Translations under genes and position numbers: made by a program
The notes under the pieces: model-generated
What the model saw: only the letters and a program-made list of their open reading frames with translations
Databases searched by the model: none
What the model was told of the DNA's origin: nothing
NCBI GenBank assembly: GCA_000827495.1
Contig: KN817695.1
Coordinates: 1-55,631 of the forward strand
Reading direction: 5' to 3'
DNA: 55,631 bases
Source: Hypholoma sublateritium FD-334 SS-4
Taxonomy: Eukaryota > Basidiomycota > Agaricomycetes > Agaricales > Strophariaceae
Part shown: in pieces, positions 23,201 to 33,097 of the stretch
Numbering within the stretch: the first letter of the stretch is position 1
Layout: the number at the start of each line of letters is the position of its first letter

Positions 23201-24254
23201 TGGAAGTACGGTATTCCTTCCGAGATGGCTGGACGTTACCCGTGTGTGTGTGCTGTCTTATTCGGAGCACTTCANGGCGCTTTCTAAGCTGTGGATCACT
23301 CGAGCAATGGCGATTGCTGCAAGGTGTCGATTTCGACGTCGATGACAGATTTTTTGAGCTGGCGCGGATGCTACTAGCTGCCCTTGAAGCCAACCTGACA
23401 GCATTTGCACTCGATTTCTTCTATTTTTCTCAGAAGATGATACCACATCCTGGTATTGAAAGCAGAGATATCAAGCCTTCAAACATCAATAAAGGCGTAA
23501 GTATCTTTGTATCGCCTCATTACTCGCTCAAGTCTAACGCGTATACCGTAGATTGACTACGGGATTATTCAACAATCCATAACATCCTTAGGACGGCGTT
23601 GCCAAAGCCGGGATCTGCGTGAGTGGTGTCTCGTTAACTCATTCGAAATGCACTCTAACGCGGTTTGCGCCAGCCGATGATCTTCTGGGCCACTTGAGTT
23701 TTACCGTCTCTTTCCCAAGCATTTTTCCGGACCTTCAAAACGTGCATATCCCGTTCTATTCGCTTGTGCATGGTAATTTCTCGGTACTTATGCCACTTCT
23801 GATTACTAGTACTCCGCCTCCGTCGCGGACTTCTATATCCCGAGACCTGGTGAATTGGGAGTATGGTATAACATCGATGCAACCTACTTGATTTTTTGGA
23901 AAACATCGAGGTGCAAACTTTGAACAGGGTTGCTGGTATGCACGAAGAATAAGTATGTGAAGGTATAGTCCGTCTGGTCACATACCGGTATGGGTGAACC
24001 TCTCCGCTGAACAACATTAAACGCTTGCCATTGATCAAATAGGAATATTCGTCCCAGGTTACCTTTGGTGATGGTGATCAGGAAAATCTATAGCACGTAC
24101 GCCGACAATAACTTACATTGTTCTGGAGGTTGTCCGTGAGTATTTGCCTAGGAATGATCGAGCGTACCCCTCTTCCCCCAAGACGGGGAGGACTACTGGC
24201 AGTCCCAGAAATAGCCAGCACAAGCCACAGTAGTTTCAGGAGAAGTATCTTCAT
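20276..24254 (-). pseudogene. GH35 beta-galactosidase, 3'-truncated, with an intron insertion and a frameshift
   Basis: Secreted GH35 beta-galactosidase. It starts at 24254 (minus) with a signal peptide (MKILLLKLLWLVLAISGTAS). Exons: 24117-24254 (ends TDNLQNN); 23986-24062 ([20 protein letters not shown]); 23888-23932 ([15 protein letters not shown]); then a 2150-nt intron to 21737 ([18 protein letters not shown]). Further exons carry ARPGPYINAETTAGGFPGW, ILVQ-TENEYSG with the acid/base Glu, VPLTVNDAWPGG, VYGYDSYPNGFDC, AVYEFQGGAFDGWGG with the nucleophile Glu, NLYMAxGGTNWGGIAHPG, and [19 protein letters not shown]. Splice sites are good throughout. Defects: a 4-bp TTCA duplication at 20349-20356 shifts the frame before [12 protein letters not shown]; the gene then stops at 20276, so all C-terminal beta-sandwich domains (roughly 500-600 residues in the family) are missing. 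Confidence 0.88.
21738..23887. mobile_element. 2.15-kb insertion in an intron of the GH35 gene
   Basis: The GH35 intron between FQKIK and AMGLNAVSF is about 2150 nt, against about 50-60 for its other introns. The inserted stretch has no clear transposase. It contains GC-rich frames at 22010-22560 and, at 23390-23500, a phrase YFSQKMI...ESRDIKPSNI that may be a protein-kinase (casein-kinase-like) relic. CACCAGGT occurs in opposite orientation near both edges (about 21746 and 23850), perhaps remnants of terminal repeats. The nature of the insert is unresolved. Confidence 0.5.
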
Positions 24255-25058
24255 GTTGCGTTGGAGGTACTGTCGCTACGATTTGTTGGTTCGTTTTATA
24301 TTTCACCGATCTTCAAGAATTCAAATCTTCAATTCCCATGTGCCAACCAGACTACACATTTGAGACATATTCTATGGGGGCCTCGCGAGGCGCAGTAGAC
24401 ACAGGACCGGCTGTAGGCAAGCATAGCCCGAATATTTGCCGCGACCTATGGCTACACACCGTCGTTGAAGGAAGAAGGTAATGGCTTAGATCTGCGCAAC
24501 CGACATTGACCCGTCAGTGTTATAAGAGCTTGCGAATCGCGTCACTGCAGGAACTTGGAATCTTCGGTGATTGGTGTGTAACGGCGAGAGCTTACTATTA
24601 AAAGCTGTCATAAACCTTCGTAAACTCGTGCTGACCGGTTCAACGTTGCTCAAGCAGGTGAAATTTAGTGGAAAACATCCAGGACGGCCTCGCCTCGCGG
24701 TAAATTGCAGTTATGATGTACCCCAAGTCGCCCAAGGCTAGACCGTAAGCTTAAAACCAGATTCGGAAGGGGCTTGCTACTATGTTGTAGGGGAATAGAG
24801 CATGTGAGAAGCCTCGAACAAGTTCCTAGTATCGATGAGAAAACTCCAATAAGACGGAGCGGGAGATTTGTGAACGTGGTATCTGATTGGACGAGAAACA
24901 AAGGAGAGAGCAACAGACGGTAAATAAGGCCCACAAGATGAACGCGGTCTCTTAAAAAGGAAGTGACGTATCGCGCCGATGGGCGATTGCTCTGCAAACC
25001 GGTCGCTCCTCACTTGATCTTCGACCACATCTCTACCCCCCCTATCTATTGCAGATAA
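24255..25058. other. No confident gene
   Basis: About 800 bp. From 24255 the first few hundred bases are the natural upstream region of the GH35 start. From about 24960 the sequence is the natural leader of the hexokinase fragment. No intact frame. Confidence 0.4.
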
Positions 25059-25315
25059 ATGGCCGACATTTCTGCGTACCAATATGACAGTCCAAAGGCT
25101 GTCTTCGACCTCATCGATCACCAATTTAGTCTCAATGAAACTACCCTGGTAGACCTCACCAAAGCCTTCCTCGCTGAATTCAAGGTCGGCTTGGATAACT
25201 ATGGAAAGCGAATGGCAATGATGTAACTACGGTCCCCCTCATCATGAGCGTTTTTCACTGATGATCACCGTAGCCCTTCATTTGTCACTGGTGTTCCCGA
25301 CGGCACGGAAACAGG
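25059..25315 (+). pseudogene. Hexokinase 5' fragment (first two exons)
   Basis: Exon 1 (25059-25222) encodes MADISAYQYDSPKAVFDLID and HQFSLNETTLVDLTKAFLAE, then FKVGLDNYGKRMAM. A 51-nt GT-AG intron leads to exon 2 (25274-25315), IPSFVTGVPDGTETG. This is the N-terminal small-domain start of fungal hexokinase (glucose phosphorylation in glycolysis), up to just before the LALDLGGTNLR phosphate-binding loop. Both exons are clean, with correct splice sites, but the next exon is absent: a donor-like GTAATA is followed by unrelated sequence. A recent truncated copy rather than an old relic. Confidence 0.85.
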
Positions 25316-25592
25316 GTAATACCTTAAGTTGAAACATGAGGTCGCGAAGATCTCCTGAGCTTTCTGGAGGAAACAAATCCCTAACTAACCTTGAGTTGGT
25401 CGATCTTGCCGTCATTTCTGTCCTTGTGCTGGTCCATGTCGCGATAGTGGCCTTCGCCTGCTCCACAGAGGTCGCATTCTGAGGCAGAGAATATATCCAG
25501 AACATGTCAGTATGCGCAAGAAAGGAGAAACCAACAACGAACGCACCAGCGCCGCACTGCTCCCGCCGGGCTACTTCTGCAGCAGCTTCAGC

Positions 25593-26480
25593 TCATGTGC
25601 CCGCATATCCATGGGCGGCAACTGCTGCTGCTGCTGCTGCGAGTTCGGTCACGGAGGACGGCGCGCTGGAGTAGAGCTTCGCGGACGGCATGGGCCCCGG
25701 CGGCATGGGCCTCAAAGTCGGTGGTGGGGCGTACTGCGAGAACGGCACGAGCAACGTGCTCGGGGGGAGCGGGGGCGCCGCAGCCGGCACGGGTAGCGCG
25801 GAGACTGGCCACGAGCTGGTGGTCGCGGTCATGTCGCGGATGTGCTGCGTCATCCTCTTCAGCGCGTCTGCAGCCAAGTCAGCTCCAAAAACATAGATAA
25901 GAAGGCACATGCACCCATCGGCCCCATCTTGTTGTCGTGCGCGTGCTCGATCAGATCCGCCACCGAGCTGACGCTCTCCGCGAGCTCGAGGCAGCGCATC
26001 GTCGCCTGCGGGATGCCATACGCATTCGCCGGCTCGCCGGGGAGGACTGCCTGCCCGATGAAGATGCGCGGCTCCGCACACCGGTCCTCATCCTGCTGCG
26101 CGGTGATCACCGTGTCCGCGGCGGTCGCCGCGGCTTGGATGACCTGGATGTCGAGGAACGTCCTCGGGTGGTTGCGCTCGAGCGTGCGCGCGCCGACGAT
26201 CGCGTCGCTCGCGATGTACTTGTCGTGCATGTTCGCGTGGAACTGGAAGACCTCGAACTTGAGTGTCTGCGACGTGAGCCCGGACCCCATGGTGGCGATG
26301 ATGGCGTGCACCGTCAGCGGGCCGCGGAGCGTCGCCGTGTACCCGTTCACGTAGCGGTACATCCACATGGACACCGCTGACACGCACTCGACGACGTAGT
26401 GCCCCTGCGCGAAAAAGAGCTCGCGCGCGCCGACGAGCGTGAGGTTCATGCACTTCACGCGCGACTGCGCGACACCAACC
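25593..26480 (-). pseudogene. LDB1/SEUSS-like LIM-binding adaptor, C-terminal half
   Basis: Minus-strand, very GC-rich. After an intron (about 26480-26538): VKCMNLTLVGARELFFAQGH, YVVECVSAV, YRYVNGYTATLRGPLTVHAI, LKFEVFQFHANMHDKYIASD, then CAEPRIFIGQAVLPGEPANA, YGIPQATMRCLELAESVSSV. After another intron (about 25872-25903): DALKRMTQHIRDM, KLYSSAPSSVTELAAAAAAV, stop at about 25593. This matches the conserved domain of LIM-domain-binding coactivators (animal LDB1, plant SEUSS), nuclear adaptors bridging transcription factors. The expected N-terminal half is not recognisable: upstream frames to 27110 (MRPRALAHSEARLAFDYNDH) do not fit the family. Probably a 5'-truncated or rearranged copy; a real but divergent gene is possible. 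Confidence 0.7.
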
Positions 26481-27234
26481 TGAAAGAAAAAAATCAAAAG
26501 CAAACCCACACAACAGGCAACGAAAAGACATACGTAGGAGGGGGCCGCCCAATCGGCGGAGCAGCAGCCGCCGCAGAAGCCGCCACCGCCACTGTCCCAG
26601 CATTCGGCGCACTCAGCCCGCCCAGCCCGCCCATCGCCGGCTGCGATCGAGCCCAGCCTGCCGCCGCCTGCGCCCGCGCCGAGACTGTACGTCGAGATGT
26701 TCATGTCCATCCCCGCGCGCCCGCCGATTGTCCCGATCCCGTTCAGCGGCGCCACGTCTCCCTGATCACGCCCAATGGGTCGTACATGTCGTCCTGCAGC
26801 ATCAGCGAGTGCGCGGCCACATCCCGCGCGAAGGTGAGCCTTGGCGGACGCGTCGTCGTCGCGGATGAATGTGTCTCCGAGGATGAACGTCACGCGGCAG
26901 CACATGTGGCCGTTCTTGACCGTCCGAGACGACGACGCCGAAGAGCTGCCCGCCTGCCGCGATCTCGAGCGCGACGTGCTCTTGAGGAAGCGTGACGAAC
27001 TGCGCGGCGACACCCCGTACCCTGCGCCGGTCAAAGCCCGGTGTGTGATCGTTGTAGTCGAACGCGAGCCTAGCCTCGGAATGCGCGAGCGCGCGCGGTC
27101 GCATTGCTAGTGAATGTTGAGCGTGCAGGCATAAATGAAAAAGGAAATGACTGAGACGGCGCGGGGTGCATGGCACATGTCTCGGTATTCACAAGTGGTG
27201 TTCTATTACTGTACGGTACTTGTCTATCAAATGT
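26481..27234 (-). other. GC-rich minus-strand frames upstream of the LDB1-like part
   Basis: Short Ala/Gly-rich frames (SAPNAGTVAVAASAAAAAPP directly before the intron; MRPRALAHSEARLAFDYNDH starting at 27110, then FVTLPQEHVALEI). They may be the 5' part of the LDB1-like gene or of another captured gene. Frames change several times without clear introns. Confidence 0.3.
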
Positions 27235-28724
27235 TTATGTGTGTCCATTGTAACGCGCATGATATTCAAATAAGATGCCAACGAAACAAGCAAAGACACC
27301 TCCGCCGGCGACATCTTTCCAAGTGACTCCATGTATAAGCCTGCGTGCCATCACTTGAACGGGGCGAAGGCGGGAGGCGTGACCAGCGACTGCGACCGCC
27401 ACAGGTACAGGTACAGGCGCATTGAGGTCGGTTAAGGGGATATCGGATGGGAAAGACAACCAGTTGCGCGAGGTGTTGACTTCGAATTCCCCAATCTCAA
27501 TTCCAGAAAATTCCTGTGGCAACGGCGTAAGCATACTTTGCCAGAAATAAAACCAAGCCCATACATTAACATTTAGGATGCAGACTAGTGCTTTGCCCTT
27601 TTTGAAGAGAAAGACTCGGCCCTCGCCTGATACAAGGCCTGCCTCCTGATAAGTAGAAATGTCATGATCAGCGTCTTATAATATAGAACGAGATCACACT
27701 CACGTATAATACGACTACGGTAGGTAGTTTGTGAGCTTTCAGTATTTATAATTATTTTATGTAAATTTCACGTACGAGGAGCTTGAGAGGGCTGGTCGTT
27801 ATAGCCCAAGCGCGTGACTCTAACGGATGACCATTGAGAACTGGTCAGATTATCAGAAGGGAGTCGTCTTGGTGAGCCAAAACAATTGATCGTGTGTCTG
27901 AAAATGCAGCCATTGAGATAGATTTCAGTGGCCCGTAATTGTCTGAAATTGTGCGTAAAAACTGATGGTCTTTTATGCTGTATAAATCGGCTTGATTATC
28001 CTTCGTAATGGCCACGGAAAGCTCCTTGTCAGGCGAGACACAGACCGACGAGCTGTTTTTCCATTGTTAGTCGATTGAAGTTTCAGGTCGAGATAATAAC
28101 TCACATCATTCGTCCTGGAGATATGTTTATTTGCCAAAGGACTTGGTGAGACAGTGCTGTCGAAAAGGCACTAAGATACAAGTACCGCTGAAAATCACTG
28201 GAATGACTAAATGAGTAATATGTAAAGTTTCTTCATAAAGCACTTACATGAGAACGGTGATGGAAGGGTGAATATCGAATTTTCAACAAAAAGTGAGAGC
28301 TCCGTCGCGGACTCATTGATACATGCATGGGTCGCGGGATTGCGTAAGATAATGCCCAAGGACCATGAATGATGTGTGTTGACTTCTCCCTCGTCGGTGA
28401 ACGATATAGCCCGCACGGCGGCAGGATAGACAAATAAAAGTTGCCTTGGCAAGAACGGGTGCCAAACGATCGATATTAATCGCCCATAGCCATCGTCCTC
28501 TCGACGCGCGACCGCTACCGCTGACCACTTCAGCTCCGCTCCTGAACGAGAAAAAATCTAAACATCGAAGATTAGAATATGTGTAGTCGGAATAGCAGAC
28601 AAAGGACCTCAACAACTCGCCCATAAGCGAAGATTATTGCCAAGTATTCCCCGTCGGGAGACAGGAACATCTTCAGAGGGTCCTCCCCAGCTCGCATAGT
28701 TTCGAAAAATTGCATGGTCGCCAT
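27235..28724 (-). CDS. Beta-propeller (WD40-like) protein with C-terminal membrane segment
   Basis: Minus-strand, five or more exons, starting MATMQFFETMRAGEDPLKMF (28724) with LSPDGEYLAIIFAYGRVVE, intron, IFSRSGAELKWSAVA, GRLISIVWHPFLPRQLLFVY, SLFVENSIFTLPSPFS; later exons SSVCVSPDKELSVAITKDNQ, ADLYSIKDHQFLRTI, DTRSIVLAHQDDSLL; GLVSGEGRVFLFKKGKALVC; and near the C-terminus a hydrophobic VFACFVGILF stretch. The recurring short-blade pattern (SPDGEYLA, WHPFLP, VSPDKELSV) and the VE|IF exon junction match the gene at 44.0-45.8 kb (GLVE|IFELV, VRWHPILAHEMIV), so the two are paralogues. Exact 3' exons are uncertain. Function unknown. Confidence 0.65.
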
Positions 28725-29174
28725 GATTAGTTGTAATTAATGTCCGTAGACAAGTGTCGCCTCTTATTTCAGTGCACCCAGGCACAAATCAGGAGCGAAG
28801 AGATATCAGACCCGGGTGATAATCGGGTGTGAAGAATTGAAACTCAAAGGAGGGGCACAAGTTGTGATTTGTGAAGTTGAACGGTGCATGTTTATTGCCT
28901 CGAGGATGTCAGTCGAAGGGGGGTTGAATGCGGCCGCCCTTGCTCGGCCGCTTGTTCGCGCCTTATCATCCGGTTTCAAAATTTAAGGCCTCATGTTTTT
29001 CATGCAACGATTTGCATCTTGATCAATCGGGCCAATGGGCATATCATGTGCTGCATATTGGCAAGGATCAGCGGGGTAGGATGAACAAGAAACTCAGGGC
29101 TTACTTCCATCGTGCGCCTGTACATCGTGTTCCGTTGAACCCTTGCATATTTGTTATCACAACCCTCATTTTAC
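28725..29174. other. Divergent promoter region
   Basis: Lies between the minus-strand propeller gene and the plus-strand transposase. A short open stretch (about 28960-29110, SKFKASCFSCNDLHLDQSGQ) might be an additional 5' exon of either gene, but no splice path was convincing. Confidence 0.35.
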
Positions 29175-32100
29175 ATGCAACGACGTTCGCGACTAGTCCT
29201 CTGTTGTTGTAAATCACGTTGCACGACGCATAATCCAATCACCGGCCTTCATGAGGGGGAAGGACACTATATTTCGCGAAGCAATCGCGATTCACATGCT
29301 CGGGATGATCAACTACAGCGCGCCTTGATCACGGAGAACCCAAGCTTTGCAAATATTCCGAGTTGTAGTTAGTCGGGCGTATACCATGCAGAGGTACAAG
29401 TTCTGAGGACATTGCCAGTCACTTCTCGTCGAATCCCACTTGTTTTTCGCAACAATCCTGCTTTGTCGGGGCCATTTGGCGCACCGACAGATCACGAAAT
29501 AGTGATTCCAAATCGCGGAATGCATGCGTTAACCAACGATTCAGCAAACCAAGCTTTTCTTGAAATCGAAGCCAGATACTGCGAACTGTGCGCCTTCGCT
29601 CAGCGCATGGACCCAGCAGACGAGATGACGCATCTGCTTGACATATTGCATTTGGAACTTCGGCGACTTACAAGAGAGAAACAGGTACAATGGAGTGAGC
29701 AGCGCTCCGTTGTCGGTAAAGCCTATGTCAATACAGGTAAGCACCATAAATCAGTGAGAGAATTTACTAACCTACCATAGAAATGTACTTTGCGTCTATA
29801 CCAGGAAGTGACATGCGCAAGGCTGGCTGCTTAGTAACTTTGGTTCTTCAATTCGTATATTTTACACCAAGGAGAGCGCTTCGCACACAGCTTGCAGGAT
29901 TAAGGAGCCTTCTCCGAGCCGCCGGCGTCACTCCTGATATCCAGGACGATATTCCACTAGATGCTAGAACCGCGAGCAAGCTATTCGATATTCAGCCAAT
30001 CACGGACCAGTACATTGCGTGCCCCTCTTGTCATTCACTATATCCATATAATCCAGGAGATAACCCCCAGACCTCCGTTGACCGCTGCATCTATCGCCGA
30101 ACTGAAAATAGTGAAATTTGTGAGACCTCCCTGTGGAAGACGACTGAGAGATTACCTGGAAATCCGATACCCACCCCTCGGATGAAATACTTGCACCAAG
30201 ATCTAAAAGCATGGTTAGGTCGCCTACTTTCCCGCAAAGATATGGAAAAGATACTTGATAGTCGGCCGCACATTCCTCCCGATGATCCAAACGCCGGTAT
30301 TGACGATATATGGTTGTCAAAGGTATTTCTTGATTTGAAAGATCCTTCGGGGGCATCATTTTATCCCGGCCGTAATGGCGAAGGACGGCTCATTTTCGCG
30401 CTCGCTGTCAATGGTTTCAATCCTTTTCAAAATAAAACTGCAAAGCAAAGCGTTAGTTCTACTGCGATATGGCTCGTTCTTCTCAACTTACCGCCGGATT
30501 TGAGGTATCTACACGAGAACCTCTATGTTGCGGGGGTTATACCTGGATATCCTTCACTCGACGAAATCAATCATTACCTCGACCTCCTCATTAACAAGCT
30601 CCTTATTCTTTGGGATCCGGGCGTTTTCTTCTCGCGAACATACAGCAACATCGTTGGAAGACTATATCGTGCTATGTGTATCCCCCTTATTTGCGATATG
30701 ATTGCAGCACGTCAGGTCCTTGGTCAGTCTGCAGCGACATCACACAATTGCTGCACTCTTTGCGATATTGACTATCATGATTTCGATATAATTGATCACC
30801 GAGAGTGGCCAAAAAAAAATTGCGACCACATGAAGGAATGCGCACGACTGTGGAGAGACGCTACGAGCGAGGAAGAACAGGATTTTTATTTTCAGGCATA
30901 TGGCATTCGATGGACCTCCCTCTTGCGGCTACCATATTGGGATCCAACCAAGTACGCAGTCGTCGAGTCGATGCACGCGGGAGATTTGGGGCTCCTGATG
31001 TATCATTGCCGCACACTTTTTGGAATTGACGTTACAAAGGCTGGTGGCGATGGTTTCAGCTCGATTCCCTATGTTGGACCGTCGAAGGTAGTTACTACCA
31101 AACAGGATCTAAGGCTGTTGAAGACGTGCTCAGAAATAGTTCATGCAAATGCAGGCGATTTACTCAACCGACTTCTTAGATATGGCCACAGGGTCCTGTA
31201 TACGTTCTGCAGTGATAACAACATCATCGCGCCAGGACACAGCGTGATTGTAGGAACGAGATATATCCTGGCAAATAATATATTAGACTGGGTGAGGGTT
31301 ATTTAATTTGTTTTGGAAAAGACTCACCTATTGCAGAGACGAAGTGCGCGCTACCATCAGCCCGAAGAAGTCTTAGATGATCCTAACGATCAAGAGCATA
31401 ACGAGCCACTAGAAGATGCGGTAAACATAGTCCCGGAGGAGAACGTAACAGTAACCGACACATTGCTCATCCGAATCATCCGTGGGTTGATCACAACCGA
31501 AGAAAGAGAGAACAACCGCAAGAAAGCATACAGCCAAGCAACGACCGAGAATCTGGCAACGCTCTGCGAGATGTTGAGGGTCGACATCACGGATATCGAT
31601 ATAACTCGCCGCCGAATAGCAAAGCCAGCACTCTTCAACAGAATCAAGGCTTTTGTGAGTGTGAACGTCGGCTCTGCTTGCACAGTCTAACCATGATCCG
31701 ACCAAGATCGATACCAGTGCCCCAAATATGAACATGCTCAGGATGTTTCTCAGCGAGCCAGACAGGGCAACACCGAGACGAATTGTTCTCGGTTCAACTG
31801 TGATGGATCAAGTGTGGGCTGATATGACTCGTACAACGCTACCTTCCTGGATTACGGCAGCACCGCACAATTGGGGCACTTCCAGTAGAGGGAAATTGAG
31901 TGCGGCCCATTGGAGAGTGATTTGCACCATACACCTTCCGATTACACTAATTCGCCTCTGGAAAGAAGACAACGGTCGCTTGAAAGACTTGTTAGACCAT
32001 TTCATGGACCTTGTAACTTCGATTAAGATTGCCAACATGCGCCTATCCTCGCCGAGACAAGTAGATAGATATAACCTGCATATCCGACGCTATGTCTCCC

Positions 32101-33064
32101 GAATCACCACCTTATATCCCGACAGAAAACTCGTGCCTAACCATCATGCTGCTCTTCATATCGGAGATGTTCTGCAGAATTTTGGGCCTGTTCCTTTTTT
32201 CGAGCGCTATATCAACTTTTTTCACCATATCAATACAAATCAAAAAATTGGTACGTTTGCACTTACCTGTAAAGACAGTTGCTGAGCAATACTAGGTGAA
32301 CTGGAGTCAACCTACATGAATACATCAGCTTCCAGCGCGAATATACGAGCTATACTTGCCGACAATGAGCACCTCTGTCAAATCGTCTATGAAATGACCG
32401 ACGTCATGGACGATATTGCGCTAGAAGACGCCAGGGGATTCCGATTGGCGAGTATTTTGAATCCGAACACTCCAAACGCGACCTCTCGCTTTAAATCTTT
32501 AACATCAGTTATCGAACAAGAATACCTACCCCTGCTTCAAGCGCTTTGTGGAGCGGGCTCAAGGATATTACCAGAGGCGATTTTCTTCAAAGAGGTCTCA
32601 ATTCGGGGCGTTTGCTATGCGATTTACGGCTCGACCGCACGAAGGAATAGCTACGTGCAATTTCAACTCTCTGACACAGAAGTTGAGGCCGGAAAGATCG
32701 AGCAAATTTTTCGATGTCAGTACTCTTTAGCTGGAGAGGATGAAGAGGAGCTGGAGGATGTCTTCCTGGTTGTTAGAACCGTCATCTCGATAGACGTTGA
32801 TACTGACCCTTACCGGCGATACGACTTGGCGGGTTTCCTGGCTCGACCTACTGGAGGAATCTTGACTGTTATTCGCATGTCGCAGGTCAATTGCCATTGC
32901 GTCATAACTCATATGATTGCAGAATACGAAGGCTTAATACATGTTCTACCAGTGGATAGAGTGAGTGTCACGACAGAGCATATAATAGATTAGAACTGAC
33001 ACTTAATCAGTTAATGGATTCCTTTCCAATCGAGGACAACGTAGAACTTGAACAAGAAATTTGA
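29175..33064 (+). CDS. Tnp2-type CACTA transposase of the giant element (copy B)
   Basis: Same family as the 7577 gene. N-terminus MQRRSRLVLCCCKSRC with a SRDSHARDD-like region; exons then end at 29736 and run 29781-31291, 31337-31654, 31707-32250, 32296-32960 and 33011-33064, all in phase. Motifs: CPSCHSLYPYNPGDN; GRLIFALAVNGFNPFQNK, where the usual first catalytic Asp (VDWFNP) is Asn (codon AAT, 30410-30412); LPPDLRYLHENLYVAGVIPG; LNHYLDLLINKLL-like region; second Asp in LICDMIAARQVLG; HNCCTLC; GIRWTSLLRLPYWDP; VESMHAGDLGLLMYHC; FGPVPFFERYI; GELEST; ending LPVDR-LMDSFPIEDN. The frame is otherwise whole. The join between the first exon (to about 29355) and the frame at 29385 is unclear. It probably still binds the TIRs, but cleavage is doubtful. 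Confidence 0.9.
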
Positions 33065-33097
33065 TTACGACATTTGATACATCTGGGTGTACAATAT

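Noticed and set aside
24500..24720. Mitochondrial isoleucyl-tRNA synthetase relic (LQELGIFGDW)
   Set aside because: Only one short phrase is suggestive; the flanking signature motifs are missing.
25320..25505. EF-hand protein fragment on the minus strand (DMDQHKDRNDGKIDQLK)
   Set aside because: The calcium loop is disrupted and only one short exon-like stretch exists; too little to call a gene.
25859..27034. A single 391-aa minus-strand protein
   Set aside because: It reads through at least one clear intron (about 26480-26538); only the downstream part matches a family (LDB1-like).
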